A stretch of 64,000 bases of DNA from Microbacterium sp. AK031. GTDB lineage: Bacteria; Actinomycetota; Actinomycetes; Actinomycetales; Microbacteriaceae. A program made the translations under genes and the position numbers. A model generated the notes under the pieces. It was not told where the DNA came from. It saw only the letters and a program-made list of their open reading frames with translations, and searched no databases. Below are positions 1-8,101 of the stretch, piece by piece. The stretch covers positions 434,001 to 498,000 of the forward strand of contig NZ_JANUCA010000002.1 of NCBI RefSeq assembly GCF_024807145.1, given 5' to 3'. How positions within the stretch are numbered: the stretch's first letter is position 1; each line of letters begins with the position of its first letter.

Positions 1-425
1 ATTCGACGGGGCGAGGGCTCGAGAGCGATCAGCTGCTCTGCCATGCCTTCGGCGGAGTTGTCCTCCTCCGGCACGAGCGCGACCTCGTATCCGACCGCCT
101 GCAGCGCCGCCGCCGTCGTCTCTCCGACCGCGGCGATCTTCGTAGACTTCGGAACCACGGCGCGATGCGCGAAGAGCACGTCCACGGTCGTCGCACTGGT
201 GATCGTGAGCCAGTCGAACTCTCCGGCGGCAAGCTTCGTCAGCGCGTCGTCCAGTGCGTCCTGGTCTGTCGTCGGACCGAAGTTGATCAACGGCGCGACG
301 ACGGGAACGGCGCCCTGCGCGCGAAGGCTCGCGGCGACGCCGTCGCCCCACGGGCCTCCTCGCGGAACGAGGACGCGCCAGCCGGTCAATGGCTTCTCAT
401 GATTCGTTTCGGGTGTGCTGCTCAT
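1..425 (-). CDS. hemD: Uroporphyrinogen-III synthase, C-terminus cut by window edge
   Basis: HemD inverts ring D while closing hydroxymethylbilane to uroporphyrinogen III, the step after HemC. About 141 N-terminal residues are present and the rest lies beyond position 1. The visible part starts with the typical GWRVLVPRGG strand, followed by the first HemD half-domain with the conserved segment FDWLTITSATTV and then AAVGETTAAAL. The ATG at 425 shares one base with the hemC stop (TGATG), so hemC and hemD are translationally coupled, and this supports the start choice. HemD sequences are poorly conserved, but the gene position directly after hemC makes the call firm. Confidence 0.9.
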   Translation of the reverse strand, partial: MSSTPETNHEKPLTGWRVLVPRGGPWGDGVAASLRAQGAVPVVAPLINFGPTTDQDALDDALTKLAAGEFDWLTITSATTVDVLFAHRAVVPKSTKIAAVGETTAAALQAVGYEVALVPEEDNSAEGMAEQLIALEPSPRR

Positions 426-1417
426 CAGGATTGCTCTCGGGAGACGAGTCCGGCCGCCCCTTGATCGAGCAGCCGACGGGCGACAGAAAGTCCGATCTCG
501 CGTGCTGCGTGATTCAGGTCCGCACCATCGGCAGCATCCGCTCCATTGCCACTGCCGTTCAGACGAATATACCCCCGGCGCAGAGGTTCGGTGACGTCGA
601 GCCCGATCCGCCTCTCTCCTTCCGGCGCATAGACGATCGTTCGCACACGCACTTCATCGCCGGTCACGACGGCGTGCGCGGCCATCGGCGCCTGGCATCC
701 GGCATCCAGTCCCTCCAGCACTCCGCGCTCCACGGTGATGGCGAGCCGGGTCGCCTCGTCGTCGAGCTCTGCGAGCGCAGCGAGCAGTTCTTCTGATGCG
801 TCCGTCGTAGCCTCGACGGCGAGGGATCCCTGCCCTGGTGCCGTCGGCCATTCGGCGAGACCGAGCTCCTCACGTGCGAGGGTCACCTCGGATCCGAGTC
901 GCGACAGACCGGCGGCCGCGAGGATCACGGCATCCAGTTCACCGGATTCGACCCGGCCCATGCGCGAACCGATGTTTCCTCGGATGTCGACGACCTCTGC
1001 GCCAGGCGCACGACGATGCACCTGTGCGATGCGTCGCGGCGAGCCGGTGCCGACCTTCGCACCGCGGCGCAGTTCGTGAAGCGCTGTACCTTCCCGCGTG
1101 AGCACGACGTCGCGGGCGTCTTCCCGTGCCGGCGTCGCCGCGATCAGCAGACCCTCCGGCACGGCCGTCGGAAGGTCCTTGAGCGAGTGCACCAGGATGT
1201 CGCATTCGCCGGCGAGCAGAGCCTCCCGCAGACGAGTCGCGAAGATGCCCAACCCGCCGATCTCGGACAGCGATGCGCGGTTGGTATCGCCCTCCGACAC
1301 GATGGGGACGAGCTCGACCTTGCGGCCGGAGGCCTTCTCGAGCGCGGTGGCGACATGACCGGACTGCGCCTGCGCGAGTGCGCTTCGGCGCGTGCCGAGA
1401 CGGATCGGGGTACTCAC
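425..1417 (-). CDS. hemC: Hydroxymethylbilane synthase (porphobilinogen deaminase)
   Basis: This cytoplasmic enzyme polymerises four porphobilinogens to hydroxymethylbilane. The 330-residue length is normal for the family. Visible motifs are IRLGTRRSALAQAQ at the N-terminus, HSLKDLP with the catalytic Asp near residue 81, the Arg-rich substrate segment GTGSPRRIAQ (123-132), and the dipyrromethane-cofactor Cys241 in GLDAGCQAP. The start is GTG at 1417, six bases after the hemQ stop. Order of transcription is hemQ-hemC-hemD, a compact leftward operon. Confidence 0.96.
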   Translation of the reverse strand: MSTPIRLGTRRSALAQAQSGHVATALEKASGRKVELVPIVSEGDTNRASLSEIGGLGIFATRLREALLAGECDILVHSLKDLPTAVPEGLLIAATPAREDARDVVLTREGTALHELRRGAKVGTGSPRRIAQVHRRAPGAEVVDIRGNIGSRMGRVESGELDAVILAAAGLSRLGSEVTLAREELGLAEWPTAPGQGSLAVEATTDASEELLAALAELDDEATRLAITVERGVLEGLDAGCQAPMAAHAVVTGDEVRVRTIVYAPEGERRIGLDVTEPLRRGYIRLNGSGNGADAADGADLNHAAREIGLSVARRLLDQGAAGLVSREQS

Positions 1418-1423
1418 GGCGGC

Positions 1424-2101
1424 CTACTGCAGCACGTCCGCGATCTCGTCGAATCGGAGCCTGCGTCCCGTGAAGAACGGGACCTCCTCTTTCACGAATC
1501 GACGAGCTTCGGTGTAGCGCAGGTCACGCATGAGATCGACGAGTTCCGTGACGTCATCCGCCTCGAGCGGAAGGATCCACTCGTAGTCGCCGAGCGCGAA
1601 GGCGGCGACGGTGTTCGCGATGACGCCCTTGAACGCCGCCCCCTTGCGTCCGTGATCGGCGAGCATCTTCCGCCGATCCTCTTCAGAGGCGAGGTACCAC
1701 TCGGGGGTGCGCACGAACGGGTACAGGCACAGCCAGTCCTTGGGCTCGACGCCGCGCAGGAAACCGGGCACGTGCGCACGGTTGAACTCGGCGTCGCGGT
1801 GCACGCCCATCACGTTCCAGACGGGCAGCAGTGTGCGCAGGAGCTCGGTGCGACGAAGCCGGCGGAGCGCCTTCTGCAGTTCTTCAGCGGTCTCGCCGTG
1901 CAGCCAGACGAGCAGATCGGCGTCGGCCTTGAGCCCCGAGACGTCGTAGAAGCCGCGGATGGTGACGCCGGAGTTCTCGATGTGCTCGGAGATCGTCTCC
2001 AGTTCCGTCGCATCCGTCTCCGCGACAGGGGCATCAGGATTGCGTCGCCATACAGCCCAGAGGGTGAAGCCGGTCGGGTTCTCTTCGCTCGCGTCGGACA
2101 T
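1424..2101 (-). CDS. hemQ: Coproheme decarboxylase HemQ/ChdC (chlorite dismutase fold)
   Basis: HemQ decarboxylates the two propionates of coproheme III to give protoheme, the last step of the coproporphyrin-dependent heme route used by Actinobacteria and Firmicutes. The 225-residue protein carries the YP-x-V-R-T-P-E-W-Y segment, whose Tyr127 corresponds to the radical-forming Tyr, and DHGRKG with the axial heme ligand His150. It heads the hemQCD operon. Just upstream, CAGACT sits six bases before the ATG at 2101, which looks like a leaderless promoter. The presence of hemQ implies that the hemY product nearby works on coproporphyrinogen. Confidence 0.93.
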   Translation of the reverse strand: MSDASEENPTGFTLWAVWRRNPDAPVAETDATELETISEHIENSGVTIRGFYDVSGLKADADLLVWLHGETAEELQKALRRLRRTELLRTLLPVWNVMGVHRDAEFNRAHVPGFLRGVEPKDWLCLYPFVRTPEWYLASEEDRRKMLADHGRKGAAFKGVIANTVAAFALGDYEWILPLEADDVTELVDLMRDLRYTEARRFVKEEVPFFTGRRLRFDEIADVLQ

Positions 2102-2113
2102 GCATCCAGTCTG
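2102..2113 (-). promoter_or_regulatory. Probable leaderless promoter -10 of hemQ
   Basis: On the minus strand CAGACT (2113-2108) is followed by the six bases GGATGC and then the ATG of hemQ, leaving no room for a Shine-Dalgarno site. The same 15-base string CAGACTGGATGCATG also starts the HhH DNA-repair gene at 7450. The first base departs from the TANNNT consensus. Confidence 0.45.
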
Positions 2114-2164
2114 CCCCTTTCTCGAGGAAGGAGCGAATGCAGCGTTCAGCGACCCTCAGTGAAG

Positions 2165-2440
2165 TCAGCGCGCGAGCGCTCGCACGATCGCCCAGACGAG
2201 AGCACCGGCCACCGCGGCGACTCCGACAGCTGCAGCGGCAGCTCCGACCGGGTTGCGGTCCGCGAACACGCGTGCCTTCGCGGCGCCGCGCACCGATGCC
2301 TTCTCGATGCGACGAGGGAGGTTGCCCTTGATCTCGATGGCGGCGAGAGCGGCCTTCAACTCGGCACGAGCGGATGCCACGGGGTCGGTGATCCCGGCAG
2401 GAACAGCAGTGCGGGGCAGATTCAGCTCAGAGTTTGTCAT
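2165..2440 (-). CDS. Small membrane protein, DUF3618-like
   Basis: A 91-residue protein with a charged N-terminal half (SARAELKAALAAIEIKG) that resembles DUF3618 proteins, ending in one hydrophobic segment (about residues 64-88: PVGAAAAAVGVAAVAGALVW). It is the third gene of a three-gene leftward operon and its start overlaps the end of the holin-like gene. Starts at 2440 or 2449 are both possible; 2440 is chosen because MTNSEL is the likelier beginning. DUF3618 genes commonly lie beside YtxH-like and holin-like genes in Actinobacteria. The function is unknown and probably envelope-related. Confidence 0.75.
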   Translation of the reverse strand: MTNSELNLPRTAVPAGITDPVASARAELKAALAAIEIKGNLPRRIEKASVRGAAKARVFADRNPVGAAAAAVGVAAVAGALVWAIVRALAR

Positions 2441-2834
2441 CACCGGCATCCTTCACGATTCGAATATCGGTCGCGACTGCCTGACCGGGGTTCTCGCGAC
2501 GCAGCACCTTGCGGAACTTCAGCAGTCCGAGACCCGCGAACACCAGAACGCAGAGCAGCAGCAGCACGAGCACTGCCAGCGCCGAGAGCCAGACCGGCCA
2601 CCACGAGGACAGTCCCGCCACGGCGAAGACGAGGATCATCGGGATCACCCAGAACAGGAAGAACAGCGCGACCAGGAACCAGACGCTTCCGATTCCGGCG
2701 TCCTTCGCCGTGCGCGAGATCCAGACCTTGGCGGCATCGATCTCGGCCTTGACGAGTTTGCTGACCAGTTCCGGGAGGTCGCCGAGCAGCGTCAGAAAAC
2801 TGTCGTCAGCGCGGTCACGGTATCCGCGAACCAT
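2427..2834 (-). CDS. Holin-like membrane protein (Actinobacterial Holin-X family)
   Basis: A 135-residue protein with an amphipathic N-terminus (LLGDLPELVSKLVKAEIDAAK) typical of the phage-holin superfamily III / Holin-X family, then two hydrophobic segments (about residues 48-68 and 76-101), and a basic C-terminus. Despite the family name these chromosomal proteins are not known lysis factors. The start is ATG at 2834, directly after the stop of the YtxH-like gene; an upstream Arg-rich in-frame extension is a shadow of that gene and was excluded. Confidence 0.8.
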   Translation of the reverse strand: MVRGYRDRADDSFLTLLGDLPELVSKLVKAEIDAAKVWISRTAKDAGIGSVWFLVALFFLFWVIPMILVFAVAGLSSWWPVWLSALAVLVLLLLCVLVFAGLGLLKFRKVLRRENPGQAVATDIRIVKDAGDDKL

Positions 2835-2835
2835 G

Positions 2836-3279
2836 TCAGTTGCCGTTCGTCGTCGTCTTCTTCGCCGCTGAGCCCGTCGACGCACTCGAGGTGGCGTTGC
2901 TCGTCTTGGCGGCGGACTTCTTGGCCGCGGGCTTCTTCGCCGCCGCCTTCGCGTCCTCGACCACGCCCTCCGCCACGTCGGCGACGTTCCCCGCCGCCTC
3001 CTTGGTCGTGGCGATCGCGGAGTCGAGCTTCTCGCCAGGCGTCGTTCCGCTGCCGACAGACCCCGCCACCTTCACGATTCCCGACCAGACCGCGCCGGGG
3101 ATGGCTGCGGCCTTGTCCCCCGCGAATGCCGTGAGCTTGGTGACCTGCTCCTGGACCGGGTCCAGGTGCCAGACCTTGAGCCACTGCGTCTTGATCTGCT
3201 CGTAGCGCTCGCGTCCGGCGCGCGTGCCGAGTACGTAACCGACGCCGAGTCCGACGACAAGTCCGATCTTCCCCTTCAT
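2836..3279 (-). CDS. YtxH-like protein with Lys/Ala-rich tail
   Basis: A 147-residue protein that opens with a single glycine-rich membrane segment (KIGLVVGLGVGYVLGTRAGRE), the hallmark of YtxH-like proteins, then an amphipathic middle. It ends in a low-complexity tail of AAKKPAAKK-type repeats from about residue 110, likely to bind nucleic acid or anionic polymers. It is the first gene of the YtxH/holin/DUF3618 operon. The ATG at 3279 has a GAGGAG Shine-Dalgarno site. The role is unknown; envelope stress or cell-surface organisation is only an inference. Confidence 0.8.
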   Translation of the reverse strand: MKGKIGLVVGLGVGYVLGTRAGRERYEQIKTQWLKVWHLDPVQEQVTKLTAFAGDKAAAIPGAVWSGIVKVAGSVGSGTTPGEKLDSAIATTKEAAGNVADVAEGVVEDAKAAAKKPAAKKSAAKTSNATSSASTGSAAKKTTTNGN

Positions 3280-3353
3280 GGGGTCTCCTCACGTTGTTCC
3301 GGTCGAGCCGAAGGATTCCGCCCCTGTCGGCCAGGTACCCAGCGTAACCCCAT

Positions 3354-3369
3354 ATGCCGATTTCGGCAT
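3354..3369. repeat. 16-bp perfect palindrome downstream of hemY
   Basis: ATGCCGATTTCGGCAT is a perfect palindrome in the gap between the hemY stop and the start of the YtxH-like operon. It could be a short terminator for the hemE-hemY transcript or an operator for the YtxH operon, because on the minus strand a TATAGAT element overlaps its upstream edge. The sequence alone does not decide between these. Confidence 0.4.
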
Positions 3370-3402
3370 CTATACCTCAGGGGGTTGACAGCCAAGGTTC
3401 AT

Positions 3403-4887
3403 TCACGTCCAGAGCAGAGCCCGGCGGAGGCGATCGGCCTCCGCCTTCGCATCCGGGATGACCTGCGCGAGGCCCGTCCCGGATAACCATGCCCCGACGA
3501 CCGCGAGGCCAGCGGTCTTCTGCACGGCCGCGCGGACCGCACGACGGCGGTCCGCCGCACCGATGAGGGATGCCGGCTGCGCCTGTGTGAATCGTGCCCG
3601 GTGCGAGTCGACGAGCATCGACTCCGCCACCGGCACTCCGAGCATGTCGGCGGCCTCGCGCAGTGCAAGCCGGGCAGCCTCCTCGTCGTCCAGCAGCGCG
3701 GTGGCGGCGGGCTCACCCTGGGCGCCGAACGACACCCTCACGATGTGCTTGCCGCCGGCAGCCTTGCGCAGCCACGACCATTTCGCGGTGGCGTGTGTGA
3801 GAGCCTTGGCCGCGTGGCTGCCCGGCACAGTGAGCACGCCGGTGCCGCGCGGGGCGGCGTCGAGCGCCGGCGCATCGAGCAGCAGGCTCACGATCTCGAT
3901 CTCGGGGGCGGCGCCGGGAGCGGTGAGAGCATCGATGTGCGAATCGAGCAGCGTGCGGGCGACGGGCTCGGCGGTGGCCACGATGACAGCATCCGCCGTG
4001 AGCGTCTCGGTGATCTCCTCGGGCTCTTCCGCGGCATCCAAGGCCCCGTTGCGCGTCGGGAACGTCACCGTCCATCCATCGTCCTCGCGGACCAGGGACT
4101 GCACGTCGGCGCCGGTGCGCACGAGGGCGCCGAGTTCATCCAGGTCACTCGCCAGTGCGTCGACGAGCGCGCTCATCCCGCCCGCGAGGGCCTCGACGGC
4201 GGAGCCGGGAGCCTTCTTGGCGCGGTCGGCACGATCGGCGAGAAGCTGAGCGACGCCTCCCGAGAGCGACCCCGCCCTGGTCATGGCCTCGTTGAGGCCC
4301 GGCGCGGCGATCTCAGTGTCGACGTCATCAGGTTGCGCCGAGTACACCCCGGCGGTCACGGGGGCGACCAGTCGGTCGCGCACCTTCTCTCCCATGCGCG
4401 TCGAGACGAGCCTGCCGAGGCTGTGCTCCTTGCCGATCGTCAGCGGCGGTCGCAATCGGTCGACATACGCGCGCCATGCTCCACCCCAGCCGATGATCCG
4501 GCGCACGTCTTCGGCGAACGGATTCGAGGGGATGCCGAGGATGCCGCCCTGGGGAAGGGGCGCTGCATCGACGCCGGGAGCGCCGACCAGCCACGCCCCG
4601 GCCGGGTTCGGCGTGACGATGCGGTCGGTCAGACCGAGATCGGCGAGCAGCTCACGCACGTGGCCACCGCGCGTCGCGTAACTCTCCGCACCGGCATCCA
4701 CCACGATCGAGTCGAGTTCGGCTCGACGGATGGCGCCGCCCAGGCTCTCGGTCGCTTCCAGGAGGGTGACCTTCATACCGACCTTGGCGCATTCACGGGC
4801 CGCGACGAGGCCGCCGATCCCACCCCCGACCACGATGACGTGGCGTGCGGCCGCCCTGGCTGCGAGCTCGACGGAATCCTCACTCAT
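3403..4887 (-). CDS. hemY: Proto/coproporphyrinogen III oxidase, HemY/CgoX type
   Basis: A 494-residue flavoprotein. It has the FAD dinucleotide motif VVGGGIGGLVAA (about 19-30) and the family signature TLLEATESLGGAIRR. The C-terminal segment VVGAWLSGTGLAQVIPDA is the usual FAD-closing motif of protoporphyrinogen oxidases. With HemQ encoded in the same locus, the physiological substrate is most likely coproporphyrinogen III, oxidised to coproporphyrin III. The ATG at 4887 overlaps the hemE stop by three bases (ATGA), so hemE and hemY are coupled. The reading frame stays open far upstream over hemE, but that extension is a shadow. Confidence 0.93.
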   Translation of the reverse strand: MSEDSVELAARAAARHVIVVGGGIGGLVAARECAKVGMKVTLLEATESLGGAIRRAELDSIVVDAGAESYATRGGHVRELLADLGLTDRIVTPNPAGAWLVGAPGVDAAPLPQGGILGIPSNPFAEDVRRIIGWGGAWRAYVDRLRPPLTIGKEHSLGRLVSTRMGEKVRDRLVAPVTAGVYSAQPDDVDTEIAAPGLNEAMTRAGSLSGGVAQLLADRADRAKKAPGSAVEALAGGMSALVDALASDLDELGALVRTGADVQSLVREDDGWTVTFPTRNGALDAAEEPEEITETLTADAVIVATAEPVARTLLDSHIDALTAPGAAPEIEIVSLLLDAPALDAAPRGTGVLTVPGSHAAKALTHATAKWSWLRKAAGGKHIVRVSFGAQGEPAATALLDDEEAARLALREAADMLGVPVAESMLVDSHRARFTQAQPASLIGAADRRRAVRAAVQKTAGLAVVGAWLSGTGLAQVIPDAKAEADRLRRALLWT

Positions 4888-5924
4888 GCGCGCGCCTGCT
4901 CCGAGCGGGAGTGCACCAGCTCGACGATGCGGGTGAGCTGGTCGGGATCGGTGTCCGGTGGCACGCCGTGACCGAGGTTGAGGATGTGCGCGCGTGCTGC
5001 CAGACCGCGCTCCAGCACGTCGAGCACGTGTGCCTCGAGCACGGGCCAGGGCGCCGACAGCAGGGCCGGGTCGATGTTCCCCTGCACGGTGACATCCGCA
5101 CCGAGGATCGCGGCCGCCTCGTCGAGCGGCTGACGCCAGTCGACGCCGACGGCGGAGGCGGAGCCGCCGAGCTTCATGTCGGCGAGGAAGGGTCCGGTGC
5201 CGACGCCGAAGTGGATCACCGGGATGCCGAGGTCGGTCACTGCTGCCTTGGAGTGCGGGGCGATGAACGCACGGTAGTCGGCGGGATTGAGTGAGCCGGC
5301 CCACGAGTCGAAGAGTTGCAGGGCACCGGCCCCGGCGTCGCGCTGGGCCTCGAGGAAGCGGCGCGAGATGCGGGAGAGCCATCCGGCGAGTCGATCCCAT
5401 GCCTCGGGGTCGGTGTGCATCATCGCTCTGGCACGAAGGTGCTCCTTGGAGGGACCGCCCTCCACCAGATACGCGGCGAGGGTGAACGGCGCACCGGCGA
5501 ACCCGATCAGCGGGGTGTCGCCGAGTTCGGCGGTGACGATCCGCACGGCCTCGGCGATCGCGGTCGTGTCCAGGGAATCCGGATCGATCGCGGTGATCCG
5601 GTCGACGTCGGCGCGCGTGCGCACCGGCTCTGCGAATACCGGACCGCGTCCTGGTTCGATGACCACGTCGACGCCGGCCAGACGCAGCGGGATGACGATG
5701 TCGCTGAAGAACACCGCCGCATCGACGCCGTGCCGACGCACCGGCTGCAGTGTGATCTCGGCCGCGAGGTCGGGGGTCAGGCACGCGTCCAGCATCCGGG
5801 TGCCGACGCGCAGCTCGCGATACTCGGGTAGCGAGCGACCCGCCTGTCGCATGAACCAGACGGGGGTCTGCTCTGGTCGATCTCCCGCGAGCGCGCGCAG
5901 CAACGGGGCAGTGGATGAGGACAT
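4884..5924 (-). CDS. hemE: Uroporphyrinogen decarboxylase
   Basis: HemE removes four carboxyl groups from uroporphyrinogen III to give coproporphyrinogen III. The 346-residue length is standard. Motifs include the signature WFMRQAGRSLPEYR (23-36), FFSDIVIPL with the catalytic Asp75, and HFGVGTGPFLADM. The gene is first in the leftward hemE-hemY pair and diverges from hemA across an 83-bp gap, so both transcripts start from a shared regulatory region. Upstream of the ATG, GAAGAT with a six-base spacer may be a leaderless -10. Confidence 0.96.
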   Translation of the reverse strand: MSSSTAPLLRALAGDRPEQTPVWFMRQAGRSLPEYRELRVGTRMLDACLTPDLAAEITLQPVRRHGVDAAVFFSDIVIPLRLAGVDVVIEPGRGPVFAEPVRTRADVDRITAIDPDSLDTTAIAEAVRIVTAELGDTPLIGFAGAPFTLAAYLVEGGPSKEHLRARAMMHTDPEAWDRLAGWLSRISRRFLEAQRDAGAGALQLFDSWAGSLNPADYRAFIAPHSKAAVTDLGIPVIHFGVGTGPFLADMKLGGSASAVGVDWRQPLDEAAAILGADVTVQGNIDPALLSAPWPVLEAHVLDVLERGLAARAHILNLGHGVPPDTDPDQLTRIVELVHSRSEQARA

Positions 5925-5995
5925 GCGTCCATCTTCCCATCCGGTCTCTGTGGGTGCCCGATGTACGCATCCAGGAGGCGCTCCGGAAGGCGGCG

Positions 5996-6007
5996 TAAGA
6001 TGTCAAT
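5996..6007 (+). promoter_or_regulatory. Probable leaderless promoter -10 of hemA
   Basis: TAAGAT (5996-6001) is followed by six bases and then GTG at 6008, and no Shine-Dalgarno sequence is present. This supports GTG 6008 rather than an internal start. An overlapping ATG at 6006 is in another frame. Confidence 0.5.
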
Positions 6008-7309
6008 GTGCTGCTGTGTGTGACGGCGAACCACAAGACCGCCTCTTTCGAAATGCTCGAACGACTGAGCCGCACGCCCGACGACGTCGCGCCGAATCTT
6101 CTGCGCCTCGCTCCGTGCGTGCAGGGCGCAGTCGTCGTCTCGACGTGCAACCGTTTCGAGGCGTACGTCGAGGTCGATGAACCGGTGACCGCTGCGGGCG
6201 CCGTAGGCGTCGAGGCCGTGCTGGAAGCGATCGAGCAGTCCGCCGGCATCCCCACCGAAGAACTCGACGGCGCATACACCGTGCACTCCGGTCGCCGTGT
6301 CGCCGAGCATCTGTTCGCCGTGGCATCCGGTCTGGAATCCGTCGTCTCCGGCGAAGGCGAGATCGCCGGCCAGGTGCGCCGCGCGCTCACCACCGCTCGC
6401 AAGCACGGCACCACCTCCCCCGAACTCGAGCGCCTCTTCCAGCGCGCCAGCCAGGCGCAGCGCAAGGTCAAGAACGTCACGGCACTCGGTCGCGCCGGCC
6501 GCTCTCTGGTGCGCCTCGCGCTCGAACTGGCCGACAGCCGCATCGCCGACTGGTCCGCCGAGCGCGTGCTCCTGGTCGGCACCGGCTCCTATGCCGCTGT
6601 GACGCTCGCGACGCTCCGTGAGCGCGGCGCGACGAACATCTCGGTGTACTCGCCGTCGGGCCGTGCAGAGCTCTTCGCGAAGAAGCACGACATCACCGCC
6701 GTTACTGAAGCGGACTATGCCAGCGTCGCGACGGCATCGAGCCTGCTGATCACCTGCACCACTGCGACCGAGCCCGTACTCGGCCGCGCTCAGCTGCAGG
6801 GTCCGACAGCGGACTCGCCTGCCGGGTGCCCGATGGGCCAGCAGACCTCGCAGCTCGTCATCGACCTGGGCATGCCCCGCAACGTCGACCCCGACATCTC
6901 AAGCCTCGAGGGCGTGGCCCTGCTCGACCTCGAGACGATTCGTCTGCACGCCCCGTTGGAAGAGCTGCAGGCGACAGATGCCGCGCGCACGGTGGTTCGC
7001 GAGGCCGCCGACACATTCCACGTGATCGGCGCCCAGCAGAGCGTGACGCCCTCGGTCGTCGCATTCCGCACGCACATCCTGTCGCTCATGGAAGCCGAGA
7101 TCGAGCGGGCCCGCGCCCGCGGTGATGAAGGCGGCAAGGTCGAGCAGGCCATGCGCCACCTCGCCGGTGTACTCACGCACACCCCGACCACGCGGGCGCA
7201 CGAGCTCGCGGCTCAGGGGCGCGGCGACGAGTTCGCCGCAGCGCTCGAGACGCTGTACGGCATCAAGGCCGAAGTCGTCGCCGATGCCCCGACGGCCGAG
7301 TCCGCCTGA
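6008..7309 (+). CDS. hemA: Glutamyl-tRNA reductase
   Basis: HemA reduces glutamyl-tRNA(Glu) to glutamate-1-semialdehyde, the committed step of C5 tetrapyrrole synthesis. In the 433-residue protein the N-terminal catalytic domain shows ANHKTAS with His9 and STCNRFE with the nucleophile Cys47. It is followed by SGEGEIAGQVRRA, an NADPH-binding domain (VLLVGTGSYAAV, about 190-201), and a C-terminal helical dimerisation domain. The start is GTG at 6008, with MLLCVTANHK matching actinobacterial homologues. It diverges from hemE and is followed by two strong hairpins. Confidence 0.96.
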   Translation: MLLCVTANHKTASFEMLERLSRTPDDVAPNLLRLAPCVQGAVVVSTCNRFEAYVEVDEPVTAAGAVGVEAVLEAIEQSAGIPTEELDGAYTVHSGRRVAEHLFAVASGLESVVSGEGEIAGQVRRALTTARKHGTTSPELERLFQRASQAQRKVKNVTALGRAGRSLVRLALELADSRIADWSAERVLLVGTGSYAAVTLATLRERGATNISVYSPSGRAELFAKKHDITAVTEADYASVATASSLLITCTTATEPVLGRAQLQGPTADSPAGCPMGQQTSQLVIDLGMPRNVDPDISSLEGVALLDLETIRLHAPLEELQATDAARTVVREAADTFHVIGAQQSVTPSVVAFRTHILSLMEAEIERARARGDEGGKVEQAMRHLAGVLTHTPTTRAHELAAQGRGDEFAAALETLYGIKAEVVADAPTAESA

Positions 7310-7311
7310 GC

Positions 7312-7337
7312 CTTCTCCGACGCTTCGTTCGGAGAAG
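7312..7337 (+). terminator. Hairpin 1 after hemA
   Basis: CTTCTCCGA pairs perfectly with TCGGAGAAG across an eight-base loop (CGCTTCGT), beginning just after the hemA stop. The stem is 9 bp and has no T-tract, as is common for GC-rich actinobacterial terminators. Confidence 0.65.
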
Positions 7338-7346
7338 TACAGTTAC

Positions 7347-7374
7347 TCCGGAGAGATTCCAGAATCTCTCCGGA
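7347..7374. repeat. 28-bp perfect inverted repeat, second hairpin after hemA
   Basis: TCCGGAGAGATTC and GAATCTCTCCGGA form a 13-bp perfect stem separated by only two bases, ten bases after hairpin 1. It may act as a tandem terminator or be a small palindromic repeat element. The arms resemble hairpin 1 (TCCGGAGA versus TCGGAGAAG), which would allow alternative pairing. Confidence 0.6.
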
Positions 7375-7437
7375 CGTAGCGCAGATCTCCGAAGAAGCGG
7401 CAGGTACTGATCACCGCACGGCAGCACGCTCGAGTGC

Positions 7438-7449
7438 CAGACTGGATGC
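7438..7449 (+). promoter_or_regulatory. Probable leaderless promoter -10 of the HhH repair gene
   Basis: CAGACT (7438-7443), six bases, then the ATG at 7450. This is the same 15-base arrangement seen at hemQ. No Shine-Dalgarno site is visible. Confidence 0.4.
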
Positions 7450-8022
7450 ATGGCCCTTCACATCACCGGTGACCCCGCCGCGGATTCGCTGTTGACCGAT
7501 AATCCCCTGGCGCTGCTGGTGGGGATGCTGCTCGATCAGCAGGTGCCGATGGAGACGGCATTCGCCGGCCCACTCAAGATCGAACAGCGCACCGGCTCCG
7601 CGGATGCCAAGGCCATCGCCGCCATGGACCCGGAGTCGTTCCTCGAGGCGTTCAAGCAGACGCCTGCAGTGCACCGGTTCCCCGGCTCGATGGCGACTCG
7701 CGTGCAGACGCTCTGCCAGGAGCTCGTCGATGCCTGGGACGGGGATGCCGCGGCGCTGTGGACCCGCGGAGACCCTGACGGTGCGGAGGTGCTGCGCCGA
7801 TTGAAGAAGCTGCCGGGATTCGGCGAGCAGAAGGCGAAGATCTTCCTCGCGTTGCTCGGCAAGCAGTACGGCTTCACCGGTTCCGGGTGGCGCGAGGCAT
7901 CCGCCCCGTACGGAGAGGACGGCTCATACCGCAGCGTCGCCGACATCGTCTCGCCAGAGTCGCTGACGAAGGTGCGCGAGCACAAGAAGGCCATGAAGGC
8001 CGCCGCGAAGACGGCCGGATAG
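7450..8022 (+). CDS. HhH-GPD-type base-excision DNA repair protein
   Basis: A 190-residue protein of the actinobacterial HhH-GPD-type base-excision family. The N-terminal part (DQQVPMETAFAGP) matches the DQ-x3-E-x-A-F-x-GP pattern of these proteins. The helix-hairpin-helix is visible as KLPGFGEQKAKIFLALLG (about 119-136), which would contact the DNA backbone. The gene stands alone between the hemA hairpins and the SRPBCC gene. Glycosylase specificity cannot be read from the sequence. Confidence 0.82.
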   Translation: MALHITGDPAADSLLTDNPLALLVGMLLDQQVPMETAFAGPLKIEQRTGSADAKAIAAMDPESFLEAFKQTPAVHRFPGSMATRVQTLCQELVDAWDGDAAALWTRGDPDGAEVLRRLKKLPGFGEQKAKIFLALLGKQYGFTGSGWREASAPYGEDGSYRSVADIVSPESLTKVREHKKAMKAAAKTAG

Positions 8023-8101
8023 GCGGGCAACCTTTGTCAAGGCCGGTCTCGCAGAAGATCCGGTGACGCAGACTGGTCAGCAAACGAGCCAGGGAGCGCG
8101 C

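Noticed and set aside
1016..2752. A 578-codon plus-strand frame opposite hemC and hemQ
   Set aside because: It is the antisense shadow of hemC, hemQ and the next genes, with no recognisable motif.
2427..2834. Phage lysis module, because of the holin-like gene
   Set aside because: No endolysin, tail or integrase gene nearby. YtxH, holin-like and DUF3618-like genes form a common chromosomal trio in Actinobacteria.
3403..6582. A continuous 1059-codon open frame on the minus strand
   Set aside because: Only the first-translated-later 494 codons (from 4887) are hemY. The upstream part runs out of frame across hemE and the hemA start, an effect of high GC with few stop codons.
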